DNA of 64,000 nucleotides from Scylla paramamosain (GCF_035594125.1 NW_026973672.1:1108501-1172500); one strand, 5' to 3'. Shown: positions 28,190 to 41,283, counted from the first letter of the stretch. The notes: generated by a model not told the origin, from the sequence alone. Translations and numbers: made by a program.

Positions 28190-28921
28190 AAATTCAACAA
28201 AAAAAATCAACAATTCTGACTTATTTAATATATGTCAGACAACACGAGTAAATGTAGTATAACTACTTAAAACTTGATGGTATAAAATCACAGGTATAGT
28301 TACATAATTTATCACAGGTATAGCTGCAAAAGCAACCAGAGTTCAATTGACTAGACTCTTCAAGATTTTGTTCGAAGCAGACTTGAATTTTTGCACATCA
28401 CTCGCAGTGCATGTGCCCTCGTCAAGCATGTTCCAAAGTCTTACAGCACAAGGAACAAAGCTTCGCTGAAACTGACTGGTGTGACACCTAACCTGCTGTA
28501 AGCAGCGCGCATGTGAATTTGACGCAAGTCGAGTGTTTCTGGTGGGCACAAATGCATTTGGGATGGAGGCATTCAGCGGGTGAAGCTGGTTGGCATGGAT
28601 CTTATATAGCATGCAGACACTGCTGACATTGCGTCGGTGACCAAGATCCCAAGCTGCTTCGCCACCACAGAGGAACCTAGCGGAGGAGACAACTCTGTCA
28701 ATGAGACAGAGGTGGGACACAGCTGCGGAAGACCACACAGGAGCACAATACTCCAGCAGTGGAAGAATAAAACACCGGAAGCAGCTGGCAGAGATAGACT
28801 GGTCACCAAAAATCCGGTAAGCCTTCCTCACAACGCCAAGCTTTTGCGAGGCAGAACTGACAAGACGCCTGATGTGCCGTTCAAAAGACAGTTTTGAGTC
28901 GAATCTGACACCCAAAATATC

Positions 28922-28922
<1 letters not shown>
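28190..28922 (-). mobile_element. Non-LTR retrotransposon 3' fragment abutting (TAG)n
   Basis: A 5'-truncated element on the minus strand whose truncation point meets (TAG)n at about 28923. It contains the C-terminal reverse-transcriptase-linked region (see the pseudogene at 28343-28918). A 3' UTR of about 150 bp carries a 13 bp duplication, ATCACAGGTATAG, at about 28287 and 28310. The 3' end is blurred in A/T-rich sequence near 28190. Confidence 0.7.
28343..28918 (-). pseudogene. C-terminal fragment of non-LTR polyprotein
   Basis: Read from about 28918 downwards it encodes LGVRFDSKLSFERHI, the conserved block after the RT catalytic core, then ASCFRCFILPLLEYCAPVW, a HRRNVSSVCMLYKIH block and RSFVPCAVRLWNML. 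These are typical of the region downstream of the fingers/palm domain in CR1/Jockey-type elements. The frame is open to its stop at 28343 but lacks the catalytic part and endonuclease. The longer apparent frame continues into translated (TAG)n and is not real. Confidence 0.82.
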
Positions 28923-29005
<83 letters not shown>

Positions 29006-29636
29006 AGTGGTGGTGGTGGTGGTGGTGGTGGTGGAATATTCATTAGTATATTCCTCCTCTTCCTCATCTTTCTCCACCTATCCTTCCCTCTCCTACTCCT
29101 CCTCCTTCTTCCTCTTCCTCCTTTTTATTTGGTTTCGTTTTTCATTGGATATTCACCTGTATATCCTTTCATCTCTCTTTCCTCCACCTATCTTTCTCTC
29201 TCCTCCACTACCTCTCCCTCTCCTCCTTTCCTTCTACCTATCCCTCTCCTCCTCCTCTTCCTCCTTCTCTTCTCGTTCTTCTACTATCACTCACCTCTTC
29301 CTCTTCTTTCTCAACCTATCCCTTCCTCCCATCTCCTCCTCCTCCTCCCACATGGAAATCCAATAAGCCGGGCAGATAAATCTTGCACTCTTTCGTATTT
29401 CAATTAATTATTTGTTTCAGGCAGCCTTCCATTGCCACCCTGCGCGAGTCATCACGGGGGAGTAGTGACGGGTTCAAACACGCCAGTAAGTGTATGTACG
29501 TCAGGACATTTAACACTTGATTGACTTGGTTCACAGCACTCCATCGCACCGCCAATATATCGCCACTAAAATATTCATCCGTAAGAGGCTCAATTATTCA
29601 ATACAACTCGTAATATCTGAGTTTTTTTTTCTTTCA

Positions 29637-29693
<57 letters not shown>

Positions 29694-29914
29694 CTTTCTT
29701 TTATAAGCTGAGTACCTGACTGACTAACTGACTGACTGACTGACTGGCTGACTGATGGGTGTGTCTGCGTTGCTGTCGACCAGGTATTATGTCAAACTGG
29801 TCCTGACTGACTGACTGACTGACTAGCTGAATTACTGACTGGCAGACTGATTTATCTTTTTTTTTTATATCTTACCAGTCCTTTCCTGTTTCCTCTCTTA
29901 ATTATTGTTCATTA

Positions 29915-29996
<82 letters not shown>

Positions 29997-30125
29997 AACC
30001 ATTAACCTACAATGTTTAAAGACACGAAAAAACGACAAATAACAATAATAACGCTATGAATATCAAGGTAAAGCTGACTGAATACAGATGGGGTTTCATA
30101 TAGAGACAACACAATTTTCTTCTTC
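28923..30125. other. Gene-free region with TAG, TTA and CT tracts
   Basis: (TAG)n at about 28923-29002 followed by (GTG)n; a long CT/TCC-rich stretch to about 29350; (TTA)n at about 29638-29692; ACTG-type tetranucleotide runs near 29720-29825; (CT)n at about 29918-29996. No gene recognised. Confidence 0.7.
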
Positions 30126-30600
30126 AGTCTAACGGTATGTAGATTTCCTTTTTCTTTATTAATTATTTGATTTTTTTTTTTCGTTTTAATCTAAAGGTAA
30201 CATGATCAATCTTTTTTTTTTTTATCTGAAGGTCACAATTTTTACTAATTTTCCCTTTCTTTTTCATCTTAAGATAGCACGCTGACCTTTTCATATCCAG
30301 AGGCAACACGTGGACTTCATATACCAAATTAAAAAAATAACTAGCAGTACTAATTAAAAGAGTAACACGTAGACCTTTTTTCTCAGTATCCCACGGAGGT
30401 CATGGGGAGGATTTTCGCGTCTTAAAGGTAACGTGTGGAATATTTCATTGTTATACGTTAATTTTTCTACTCCTTTTTCTTTTTTTAGATCTACAGGTAA
30501 CACGTGGATTATTTTTGTCTGTCTGTCTTTATTTATCTTATCCAGGGTTTTCAAGGACAGGAAGGTTTCATCTCTTACATCTAAAGTTTCCGGGTTCTTT
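30126..30600. repeat. Decayed array with GGTAACACGTGGA motif
   Basis: TCTAAAGGTAACATGATCA (30190), ATCTGAAGGTCACAA, ATCCAGAGGCAACACGTGGA (30295), AGAGTAACACGTAGACC (30358), TCTTAAAGGTAACGTGTGGA (30420) and ATCTACAGGTAACACGTGGA (30490) are loose repeats about 60-70 bp apart, separated by T-rich runs. Confidence 0.6.
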
Positions 30601-31071
30601 TTTTCATTAATTTATATGCGCATTATTATCATTATATTATACAGGTGAAGGTGGTGTGTGTGACGTGTGTGACGCGTAAGAGTGAAGGTAGCAGGAGCCT
30701 TTCATTAAATCTCGTGGCACTTCTTGTAATTTCGAATGTTCTTTTTGGGTATTCTCTTTGAGGACTGGCATCTAGAGTGGGGCTTTTATTTATTTATTTT
30801 TTTTTTCCGTCGTATTTTTTTATGCCCTCGACCAGTACCAGTCCAGCATTAAAAATAGTAATAATCAAAGGAAGAAGAATGCAACAGATAGAATTTTCTC
30901 TTATATTAACAGGCGAAATCTTTAAACCTAATGTAAAGAGTTTATCTCAGCGTAATTATTCTAGCCATCAAATAAAATAAAATAAATAAAAACTAAAATA
31001 TCAACGTTTCTAAAATACTTGTTGTTTATGCTCTTATCGCTTTCTTTGTTTTAACCCTTTAACTGCTTTAA

Positions 31072-31163
<92 letters not shown>

Positions 31164-31767
31164 GAGACAGACACACGACAGACAACATTACCCCAAGCTC
31201 TCCATCCCTGCACGAGCACCGCTGAGCATCGCATACAGTTTTTCACCACCTAAACACAAGCCTTATAATGACTGGAGCAAAAATGCCGCAAGAACGGGCA
31301 GCGCCACCACCCGCCGCGGCACTGATGGCACACTTTTCTGATGAATATTTCCACACACACGCGTAAATATTTGCCACAACATATTTTGCGCTCTATTCTC
31401 GATATATCCTGTGCGCCCGCCTCGCTCCAGCCGCCTCGCCTTGCACATCCGCCTGCCTTGAACACCTCGCCTGCTTCCCCAGCCCGCTCTCCTTTCCTAC
31501 CTTCCTTACCTAGCTTACATCGCCTCGCCCCGCCTGCCGCACCCCGCCACACCTGCCGCCCCGCACAAACCCGAGTTCCCGCGCGTGGCTCCAGTAATTA
31601 TCTGGCCCTCTGCTCAGGGTTACGGAGCCTTCTCACGAGCCCCGGACTGGTGTGGCGGGATACAAACACCACATGATGCTTTGTTTGTTTATCAGATTTA
31701 CTAAGTGCACAGGACTGAGACTACAGACTTGACCCTTCCACTGGTTATTGGCATAGCGTTCATGCAT

Positions 31768-31849
<82 letters not shown>

Positions 31850-32071
31850 AAAAAAAACCTTCCCCGCAAAAAAAAACGAGAAAAAAGAACCACTGAAGAA
31901 AGTTTGAGGAGTCTTTTGATCCTGAGCGAACTAGTAATGGCTGGCAATGATGATTATGATGAGGAGGAGACAAGTCGTGGTGGTGGTGGTGGTGGTGGTG
32001 GTGGTGGAATAAGAGGAAGAGATGATAAAGCGAAGATGAGAAAGAGGAAGATAAAAGGAAAAGGACGTGGA

Positions 32072-32116
<45 letters not shown>

Positions 32117-32395
32117 CAAGAGGAATAGAAGGAAAATATTACGAAAGTAGCAGGGGATAAGGATGAGATGAGAAGGGAGAGGGTGATGACGATAATGATG
32201 ATGATGATGACGAAGACAGTGACGATATTGATGATAATGATGATGATGATAATGAAGAAGAGAACCAAGAGGAAAATAAACGAGACTATAAGATGAAGAA
32301 ATAAGAACACATTAGATTACTTCCCACGTAATAAGCTTAACTTTACTTTGCCTAATGTAACTGTGAAACACCATCTTGTCCTTACGTGGCTGTTT
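30601..32395. other. Gene-free region with TG and CA tracts
   Basis: (TG)n at about 31073-31159; a GC-rich stretch at about 31280-31640 without a convincing coding frame; (CA)n at about 31771-31844; (GTG)n near 31978; (TAA)n at about 32074-32115; GAT-rich runs to about 32260. No gene recognised. Confidence 0.65.
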
Positions 32396-32606
32396 GCAGG
32401 GAGGAGGAGGAGGAGAAGGAGGAGGAGGAGGAGGAGGAGGAGGAGGAGGAGGAGGAGGAGGAGGAGGAGGAGGAGGAGGAGGAGGAGAGGTAATGATGTT
32501 TAGTTCTAGAAGATGGTATAATCAAGAAATTAAATATAGTTCTGAAATGAGAAAAAAAAGAGCAAAAGGAGGAGGAGGAGGAGGAGGAGGAGGAGGAGGA
32601 GGAGGA

Positions 32607-32637
<31 letters not shown>

Positions 32638-32662
32638 AAGTATAAGATGAATATTAGACGGC

Positions 32663-32700
<38 letters not shown>

Positions 32701-32779
32701 CACACACAAATAGATAGACAAGCAGACAAACAAACAGACAGACAGAAACATGCACCACTCACTCACCGCCCCCCCCCCC

Positions 32780-32819
<40 letters not shown>

Positions 32820-33140
32820 ATATATAACCTAACTAAAAATGAGAGAGAAAGTAGGAGAAAGAAATTAAATAAAATAGAAGAAAAGAACGGTGGAAAAAGC
32901 AAAGATGAAGGAGGGTGGGAAAATATATATGTATTTCAGTAACGTGTATGTATGTGTGTACGTTTGTAGGTACGCGTATATTTTGTTTTCAATAATCGAG
33001 GTAAAAATTCAGTGTTGTTTTATTGGGTCAAGTTTTATTCCATTTAGCTGCGAAGAATAAATGGTATAAATAAATTGTCCCTCCATTTCCTGTATTTCTT
33101 TTGTGAATTCTGATGTACGCTATAGATTTTACTCTTACCG

Positions 33141-33206
<66 letters not shown>

Positions 33207-33305
33207 CACTCTATCTCTCTTTTCCGATTGCCTCTTTTATTTCAACGATCCATTCCATTTTTCAGGTTACTTTTCATTCAGACTCAATGTTATCCACGTC
33301 TACCT

Positions 33306-33385
<80 letters not shown>

Positions 33386-33590
33386 GGGGCAGTGTGGCGG
33401 CAGGTAATGCACCGCGGCACTCTGGCACCAATATTTCTGCGGTACTCAAAGGCAGGAGGCAGGAGGAGGCGCGGCGTGGTTCTCTGGCTTGCTACGCTGT
33501 CCAGGCCGCGGCAAGGCTCAGCACGAGGAGCGTCTAATGGAGTCTCCTAAAGGTGCAGGAGTGAGGTTCACTGGCTGGCTACTCCACAGA
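32396..33590. other. Microsatellite cluster: GGA, CAGA, CA, CT, GA
   Basis: (GGA)n at about 32400-32488 and 32565-32632, (CAGA)n at about 32668-32700, C-run plus (CA)n at about 32768-32818, (CT)n at about 33145-33205 and (GA)n at about 33308-33382. No gene recognised. Confidence 0.8.
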
Positions 33591-33745
33591 CATGCCTGCA
33601 CACACGCTGACACTCACGCTGACACTCACGCTGACTAACACGTGTTTCAGTCTTGTATTTCCAGACATGCTGACACGTTTGCTAGCACCGTGCCTCAGTT
33701 TGGTATTTTTAGGCATGTTAACACTCATGCTGATCAACACCTGTT
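33591..33745. repeat. Decayed duplication, unit about 75-80 bp
   Basis: CTGACTAACACGTGTTTCAG-CTTGTATTT-CAGACATG and CTGATCAACACCTGTTTCAG-type blocks recur, with CTCACGCTGACA micro-repeats at the left. A separate block (CTAATG-AGTCTC-TAAAGGTG) recurs at 33533 and 33939. Confidence 0.5.
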
Positions 33746-33814
33746 TCAGAGCAGCAGCAGCAGTACCACCACCACCACCACCACCACCAACAGCGACAAT
33801 AACACGTAGATGAT

Positions 33815-33900
<86 letters not shown>

Positions 33901-34890
33901 CCCAGCACGGGCGCGGCGGTGCTGAGGGAAAGGAGCACCTAATGAAGTCTCGTAAAGGTGTGTTCCCTGTGTGAATGGTGCAAGGAAGGCCTCAGACACT
34001 CCGCTCTTACTTGTACGGCAGGTTATTCCGCTCCTGATATTTGTCTTGCTGTTATAGGACGTGATGCTGTTTCTGTTGATACTGAGAATACAGGGGATAA
34101 TGTTTGTTCTGTTGGTATAAGAGGTGTGTGGTAATACTGCTCCTTCTACTCGTAAAAGGAGGTATTGCTGTTTCTGCTGCTACAGGAGGTTGTGGTCTTT
34201 CTCTTGCTAGAAGAGATATGAAGTAAAAGAAAGGGTCTTGTTATATCTAAGGGTTAGGCTCCCCCAAGCCCTCGCACAGTGAGAACCCGCATACTGGGAA
34301 CCCTTCTTTACATAATAAGGGGTTACGTTCCACGACTCTGTTTTGAGCCTCTCCCAATGTTAATCTCGGCACTTTTCTGCATAGCAATGTTTCTTCTACT
34401 GATATTAGGAGGTATGTTGTTTATACTGCTACAGAAGGCAATGTTCTCCCTGCTGCCGCAAAAATTCGATAATCCTGTCCCTGTAGCAGCGTCTTTCAAA
34501 CCTACACTTTCAGTTTACACCACACAAAAGTATCAGACTTGAAGCGAAATCACAACAGACGGAAGACTAAAGGAAAACAATAAAAAAAAATAAAATAAAT
34601 AAATAAATAGATCTATACGCACTAGAAGCTTTGAAATACTTGATTGCTGCTCTTGTCATCAGTCAAAATTACACTCTAAACTTACAGCAGACGGAGGTAT
34701 CAAGCTTGAGGAGGCGCCGGCAGCAGTGAGGAGGTAAAGAATGCGAGGCGCGCGACACGGTGACGGCCGCTGTCCTCGCCGCCACTGTAATCTAATTTGG
34801 CTTGAGAGGAACCTCCAGTAATGTCTCATCCCGCCTCTTCCCGTGCACCAACTTAACGCCTCGCCTCGTCCTCTCCCTCTCTCTCTCTCT
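33746..34890. other. Gene-free region
   Basis: Contains (CCA)n at about 33767-33790 and (CT)n at about 33822-33896, then anonymous sequence. No gene recognised. Confidence 0.65.
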
Positions 34891-34986
34891 CTCTCCAGAC
34901 TCAAGGTTACGTGTAGTCTTGCCTCACCTTTCCCTCTCCTTCTCCCTCTCTCTTGCCAGACTCAAGGTTACGTGAAGTATTGTAAC

Positions 34987-35081
<95 letters not shown>

Positions 35082-35100
35082 GACTCAAGGTTACGTGTTG
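34891..35100. repeat. Three exact copies of a 19 bp motif, each after a CT tract
   Basis: CCAGACTCAAGGTTACGTG occurs at 34895-34913, 34956-34974 and 35079-35097. Each copy is immediately preceded by CT-rich sequence. The third CT tract, at about 34988-35078, is long and perfect. Confidence 0.92.
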
Positions 35101-35985
<885 letters not shown>

Positions 35986-35988
35986 GTC

Positions 35989-36252
35989 AAGAGTGCTTCT
36001 ATTAATAATGTAGAAATCTTGTTAATCTGTCATCAGAACTATAAAAACCCGTGTCACTTCAGCACAGATAGTAAGCCGGGTTCTCAAGAATATTTTTTTC
36101 TGTTAGTAAGGTAGAAATCTTTTCAAACCCTTGCCACTCCACCACGAGTATTTTCAAAGGATTCAGAGGTTATTAGCCGGGTTTTCAAGAGTGTTCCTTC
36201 TGTTAACAATAAAGAAATCTTGTTTATTTGTCGCTATGAAAATAAAAACACT
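35989..36252 (-). repeat. Dispersed about 150 bp repeat, copy D (two partial pieces)
   Basis: The block CAAGAGTG-TTCT-TTAA-AAT--AGAAATCTTGTT (minus-strand relative of AACAAGATTTCTACATTATTAA) occurs at 35989 and at about 36190. The first piece continues into ATAAAAACCCGTGTCACTTCA. A third, weaker piece lies at about 36098. Confidence 0.6.
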
Positions 36253-36830
36253 CATTCATTCACTAACTAGCTAAATAATCTAGTAAAAACAAGGAACACA
36301 GCGCACCTCTCTTTTCCTGTACGGATATTAGACATAACATTTCTTCTTACTGCTTACAATTAGAGAGAGAGAGAGAGAAAAAGAAAAGAAATCAAGTAAA
36401 GTAAGAAACACAGTGCCTTACTCCTCATTCCACCCACACGCGTATTAGACAAAATCCAGGTAGTAATCTTTCCACGCCAGAGCGGTGAGGTGAGGGAAGC
36501 AGGGATAGAGAGAAGCATGAGTGGCGGCAGTCAACGTAAATTAGCACCTCCACTCCCTCTATGCAGCAAGAGATTGGCGCCGCACAGCAGTAGAGTAGTC
36601 AATGTAGCGGCGGTTGGCAGAGGTTGGTGCGAGGGAATCAAATTAACAAGGCTACTAAGAGAAAGAGAGAGGGAGAGGAGGAGGGAGGCGGCGGCAGCGA
36701 GCGCACCACTGTGAGATTAATTAACGTGATTACTCTGATCTTTACTCCTTCCAATATCTTGCCGTGTAATTAGTTTTATTTACATTTTGAGGTGTGGAAT
36801 GAAGGTGTGGAAATGAGAGACAGAGGGAGG
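36253..36830. other. Gene-free region
   Basis: Anonymous sequence, purine-rich near 36660-36690. The short frame at 36490-36714 has no recognisable domain. Confidence 0.6.
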
Positions 36831-36831
<1 letters not shown>

Positions 36832-36886
<55 letters not shown>

Positions 36887-36900
36887 TGTGTGTGTGAGGG

Positions 36901-36989
<89 letters not shown>
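36832..36989. repeat. (TG)n tract, left flank of retroelement copy 2
   Basis: TG repeat with interruptions near 36880 and 36900, ending at 36989 where retrotransposon sequence begins. Confidence 0.92.
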
Positions 36990-36991
<2 letters not shown>

Positions 36992-39604
36992 GTGACATAC
37001 TACGTGATGACCTTCGAGTACATGACACATTCACATACCCCTTAATTCCAGATGAAGTGACGAATCCCAATGATAACGCCTTCGTAGTGTCTACGATGTG
37101 CAAAGACAATGACCTATTAGTGATTAACAATCTGAAATATGACACTAAGCAATTTGGAGGTGGAAAAACATACATGAAAAAAGATGTATGGGTATCGGAA
37201 TTGGACGTTGTCGTGGCCTCGCGACAGCTTGTATGTGACATTGTTGACTTCCAAGTACACCAGACGGCCCACCTACCCTCCGACCACGCCCCCATCACCC
37301 TTGAGATGCGGCTGCCCAGAGTAAATTTGTCAATGTTGGACAAGCGAGCAAGCATGCTTGATGGTCATTGTTCACCCACAGAAGGGCGAGGGCGGGGAGG
37401 AGTGCGTCGGCCGGTTGGTTTTAGTGATATAAATCCTGATTGGTTTACTGCTTGTCTACCTGATACTGAAATGCTATATGAAATGAACAACATAAATAAC
37501 TTTAACGTAAATATCACAGATGCACTGTATAAGTACGCAAGGGAAAGTTGTGTTGGTGATGTGAGGGAGGAGGAAGACGACAATCGCCTAGATAGATGGG
37601 AAAAACTATTGAGTGAAGGTGATCACAGACGAGTGTGGCAGGCAATAAACTGGAAAGGCAACTTGCAGGTCTATGATAAGTCTTTAGTCGTACCATCGTA
37701 CACAGATTTTAAGGAATATTTTAAGAATGAATTTAATATAAATAACGTAAACATTACAGAAGCAGATTGTGACACAGGCGTCAATACTCCCCTTCTTGAC
37801 GACCCCATCACTCCTCAGGAACTCGCAGTACAAGTAAGGCGTATCAAGCCTGGCAAAGCGTGTGGTCCAGATGGCATTCCACCCGGAATATTCAAGCTGC
37901 TCCCTCCGGACTGGATTCTTTGCATAGCCACCTTGTTTAATTCAATTTTCTTTTCTGGTTCTTATCCTGATTTGTGGTCTAAAGCTAAATTCTTTACAAT
38001 ATTCAAGAGAGGAGATAGGAAAGATCCTAGTAACTATCGAGGCATTAATGTAATGAGTAGTATTTCCAAGTTATACGATATGGTATTGTGTTGTCGTCTC
38101 GAACAGTGGTTCAAACCGTACAGGGAGCAGGCTGGAGCACAGCGGGGCCGCGGATGTATGGATCATATTCTCACACTTAGACTCCTCACTGATTACGCAA
38201 GGAAGAAAAAGCTCAAGTTATTTGTGACTTTTATTGATTTTTCCAAAGCATATGACAACGTACCTCGTGATATATTGATGCGAGTGTTAAGGCGGCTTGG
38301 ATGTGGCGCAGTAATGCTGGGGGCCATAGCGGCCATGTACGCCGTGACAGAGAGTGTGCTGGGTACTGCTGTGTTCGCCACCACGATGGGAGTGCGCCAG
38401 GGATCCCCGACATCTTGTCTTTTGTTTATTATATTTGTTAATGACCTGATCAAGTCTATAAAAGATAATTGCGAGGATGATGGGTTTCTCTCCTGGCTGC
38501 ATATTCTCGTCCTGATGGACGACACTGTATTGTTGGCTACCACGAGGGAGAGAATGCTGCATAAGATAGGACTTATGAAAACTTACTGTGATAATTATGG
38601 AATGAAGGTCAATGAGGCAAAGACGAAGTTTTTCGTAGTGGGAGGAAATGCAGCTGATATGGAGCCCCTACGTGTGGAGGGGTTAGAGGTGCTGCGATGC
38701 CAGCAGTACTCATACCTCGGGGCCACCTTCACAGCTGACGGCTCGGTTCACCAGGCAGTCAGGACTCACGCCCTTGCTAAGGCAGCCCATGTCTCCAAGT
38801 TCGTATCTTTCCTTAAGAAAAATAACGATATACCATTTCAGGTCAAGAAAAGAGTATTTGATGCTGCATTAATGTCTGCTATCCTTTACGGCTGTGAGTC
38901 CTGGCTGAATGCAGACTTAAAACCTATTGTAAAATTGTATAACTGGGCCTTAAAAACGTTGTTAGATGTAAGGATGACTATTTGTAATGATGTCTGCTAC
39001 ATTGAGTCGGGAAACCCGCCCATCAATACAGTGATAAAGAAAAAAACAAAGGAAATATTTAAAACGTGTTTGGATAGAGCGGTCACAGCTGGATGATGAC
39101 CCACTGATACTGGCGCTTAAGACAGTAATGGCCGCCAGATATAACACCAAAGACTATGTCTACGACCTGATCCATAATGATTTAGATGATGTCAGTATTG
39201 GAATGAGAGAACTTAAGCGGAATTTACATCAAGTTGCGTCCTCCAGACGCAAAACCTATCTCGAGATGAACCCTAGTTTGTGTGCCCATCCTATATATTT
39301 GGAGAAACAAAAAGTGCCGGAAAAAGACCGCGTCGCCTTCACACGCTTCAGGGTGTCGAGCCACTCTTTGGCGGTGGAGGTGGGCAGGTGGAGTAGGCGA
39401 GGACGCGGCCGCTTGCCCCTAGAGGAACGGGTGTGTGTGTGTGGAGACATACAAACGGAAGTGCACGTTGTCCAGTATTGCACACTCACTCAACATCTGC
39501 GAAACCTTCACAATTTTTCAACAATTGGAGATATCTTCAGTAACAGATTTAGTCACGAATTTACATGTAACATAATCAGGCAGATTTTAGACATATATGA
39601 TTGA
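36990..39604 (+). pseudogene. Endonuclease-reverse transcriptase of non-LTR element, frameshifted
   Basis: The 5' end enters inside an APE-type endonuclease: SDHAPI, with its catalytic SDH, at about 37279-37296, preceded by a WVSELDVVVAS block near 37189. A linker is followed by GPDGIPPG near 37863, NYRGIN near 38032, FIDFSKAYD at about 38230-38256, VRQGSPTS near 38392 and LMDD near 38513-38524 in place of the common (F/Y)ADD. YLGATFTADGS lies near 38713 and ILYGCESW near 38881. The frame is open to a stop at 39094-39096. Homology with copy 1 shows a one-base shift shortly before, about 39040-39075, after which coding continues to 39604. It ends with a C-x-C-x7-H-x4-C cluster near 39432-39480. 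The shared LMDD and CCHC argue that these are family traits rather than decay. Confidence 0.92.
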
Positions 39605-40181
39605 GCTAACATGTTAAGAAATATCTTCACCAGGTAGAAAGTTTCTATTGTCGTTTAGAATTATTTCTTTGCTCTCGAGAACGAACGTCATTAATTATGT
39701 TTTTAAATATTTTACTTATGTTTTTGATAATTTAATGTTAATCGATTGATAATGACTAATGATTTTTTTTATCGTATTTTTTTTTTTTTTTTTTTCTTTT
39801 TTTAGAATAATCATTTTAGAATAGATTTTATGTGAGGTACCAAATTATTTATTAGTTTTCAATGTGTGTAATACTTATGTTTCCTTTTATCATAGGAATT
39901 TAGTAATAGTTCTAGAAATTTTATTGTTAATAGGAAGGATTAGAATAGAACTACTTTTAGTATTTTATTTTTTTTTATGTACCTATTTATTAAGTTAATG
40001 TAGAAACGTTCAGAACGAGATAATTGAACTTTTATGTACAGAGAACAGATATTCTAGAAATAATAATTATATTACAAATGTGTATTCTAAACAATTATGA
40101 TGGACCATATTTTAAATATAAAGTATTGTATCAATGTAATGTTGCTGTGGTCAATAAACTATCTATCTATCTATCTATCTA

Positions 40182-40184
<3 letters not shown>
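36990..40184 (+). mobile_element. 5'-truncated non-LTR retrotransposon in (TG)n, copy 2
   Basis: About 3.2 kb element, homologous to 11423-14140 over its reverse transcriptase and ending in the same TGTTGCTGTGGTCAATAAAC at its 3' end (about 40140-40159). The end is followed by (ATCT)n at about 40161-40184 and then (GT)n at 40185-40220. The TG tract at 36832-36989 stands on the other side. So two diverged copies in this window lie in the same type of microsatellite in the same orientation. The 3' UTR spans about 39605-40159 and contains a T-run near 39776-39800. Confidence 0.9.
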
Positions 40185-40222
<38 letters not shown>

Positions 40223-40339
40223 AGCGCCAAGGGATGCGTGAGGGAGTGCGGTTCATGATGGTGTTAAGTAATTAGAAGTGTTTGTGTTACGCTGCTTTTG
40301 TTGAGGTCTAGGCTTGTTCTGGCGTGGTGCGTGGGAAGA

Positions 40340-40418
<79 letters not shown>

Positions 40419-40540
40419 GCTTGTTTCTAATGTTTTAGTTGTGTCTAATGAATTTACTGTAAGAACAATTTATTGGAGTATGCTAGTTATTGGAATTATG
40501 CTGTGCTGTGCTGTGCTGTGCTGTGCTGCGCTGTGCTGTG
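40185..40540. other. TG tracts and (CTGTG)n
   Basis: (GT)n at 40185-40220 forms the right flank of the retrotransposon. A second (TG)n lies at about 40341-40414 and an imperfect pentamer run (CTGTG)n at about 40500-40545. No gene recognised. Confidence 0.8.
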
Positions 40541-41060
40541 CTGTGGTCAACAAAATACAGGAAGGAAAGAAGAAAGAAGCGCCGCAAGAACACAATGGTT
40601 AAGAGAAAACAATTCCTTCAAAATAACCTAACCTAACCTAACCTAACCTAATGAAGGACTCCTATACTTAATAACTACAAGTACGAGCAGTTTTGTCCAG
40701 TAAACCCCGGAAGGAAGCTAGGAAAGACGCGCTGCAGGAACACACAAACACCACGAAACAACAGAGAACATTCGTTGCAAGAGATCAAAGCGCTTCAAAA
40801 GATCACAATACAAGACAATTAAACATTCTTATGCCTGATAACAAGAGGGACGAGCAGTTTTCTCCAGTGAATCTCCACAGAAAGAAAAGCAACAATGCAA
40901 TGGCACACAACAACGATACAAGAAAGCACTTCAAAAATACAGATCATCCTACAAGGCAATTAAAGATTCTTGCGCCCGATAACACGATAAACGGGTAGTT
41001 TTGTCTAATAAATCTCTCCAGGAAGGAAAGATATGCTGCAAGAACACAGAGGCCCCAGAA
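40541..41060. repeat. Decayed tandem array of about 145-165 bp units
   Basis: GAGCAGTTTTGTCCAGTAAA at about 40686, GAGCAGTTTTCTCCAGTGAA at about 40850 and GGGTAGTTTTGTCTAATAAA at about 40994, each followed by a GGAAGGAA / AGAAAG block and GC(C/T)GCAAGAACACA. A further partial unit is near 40555. CAAGGCAATTAA-ATTCTT-CGCC precedes each later unit. Confidence 0.7.
40627..40651. repeat. Interstitial (CCTAA)5
   Basis: Five perfect copies of CCTAA, equal to TTAGG on the other strand, the common arthropod telomere repeat. It is embedded in the decayed array at 40541-41060 with no other telomeric context. Confidence 0.85.
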
Positions 41061-41107
41061 AACAGCATCGAATCGGAATGCGGGAGCAGCGGGAGCCGTG
41101 AGCGTTA

Positions 41108-41215
41108 GGCCCTGTTTACACGAGGCGCTTTCCAACGCGCGTTAGCAAACGCGGCGTTAGAAACTACCGCTCACACGAGGCGCTTTCAAACGCGGCGTTA
41201 ACGCGACGCTTGTGT
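41108..41215 (+). repeat. H1 left TIR and subterminal repeats
   Basis: GGCCCTGTTTACACGAGGCG begins the TIR. Within about 110 bp the words AACGCGCGTTAGCAAACGCG and AACGCGGCGTTAACGCG recur. The matching right TIR is the reverse complement ending at 44534, with one CT/T length difference and one substitution. Confidence 0.93.
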
Positions 41216-41283
41216 TTGTGCGTGCATATGTGTGTGCCAAACAATGCACTGAATGCAGAGAGCAACAGACAGTTTCAACCAGG

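Noticed and set aside
31250..31676. GC-rich stretch with overlapping frames on both strands, possibly an exon or CpG island
   Set aside because: Composition is suggestive but I see no domain, convincing splice sites or promoter; left as anonymous sequence.
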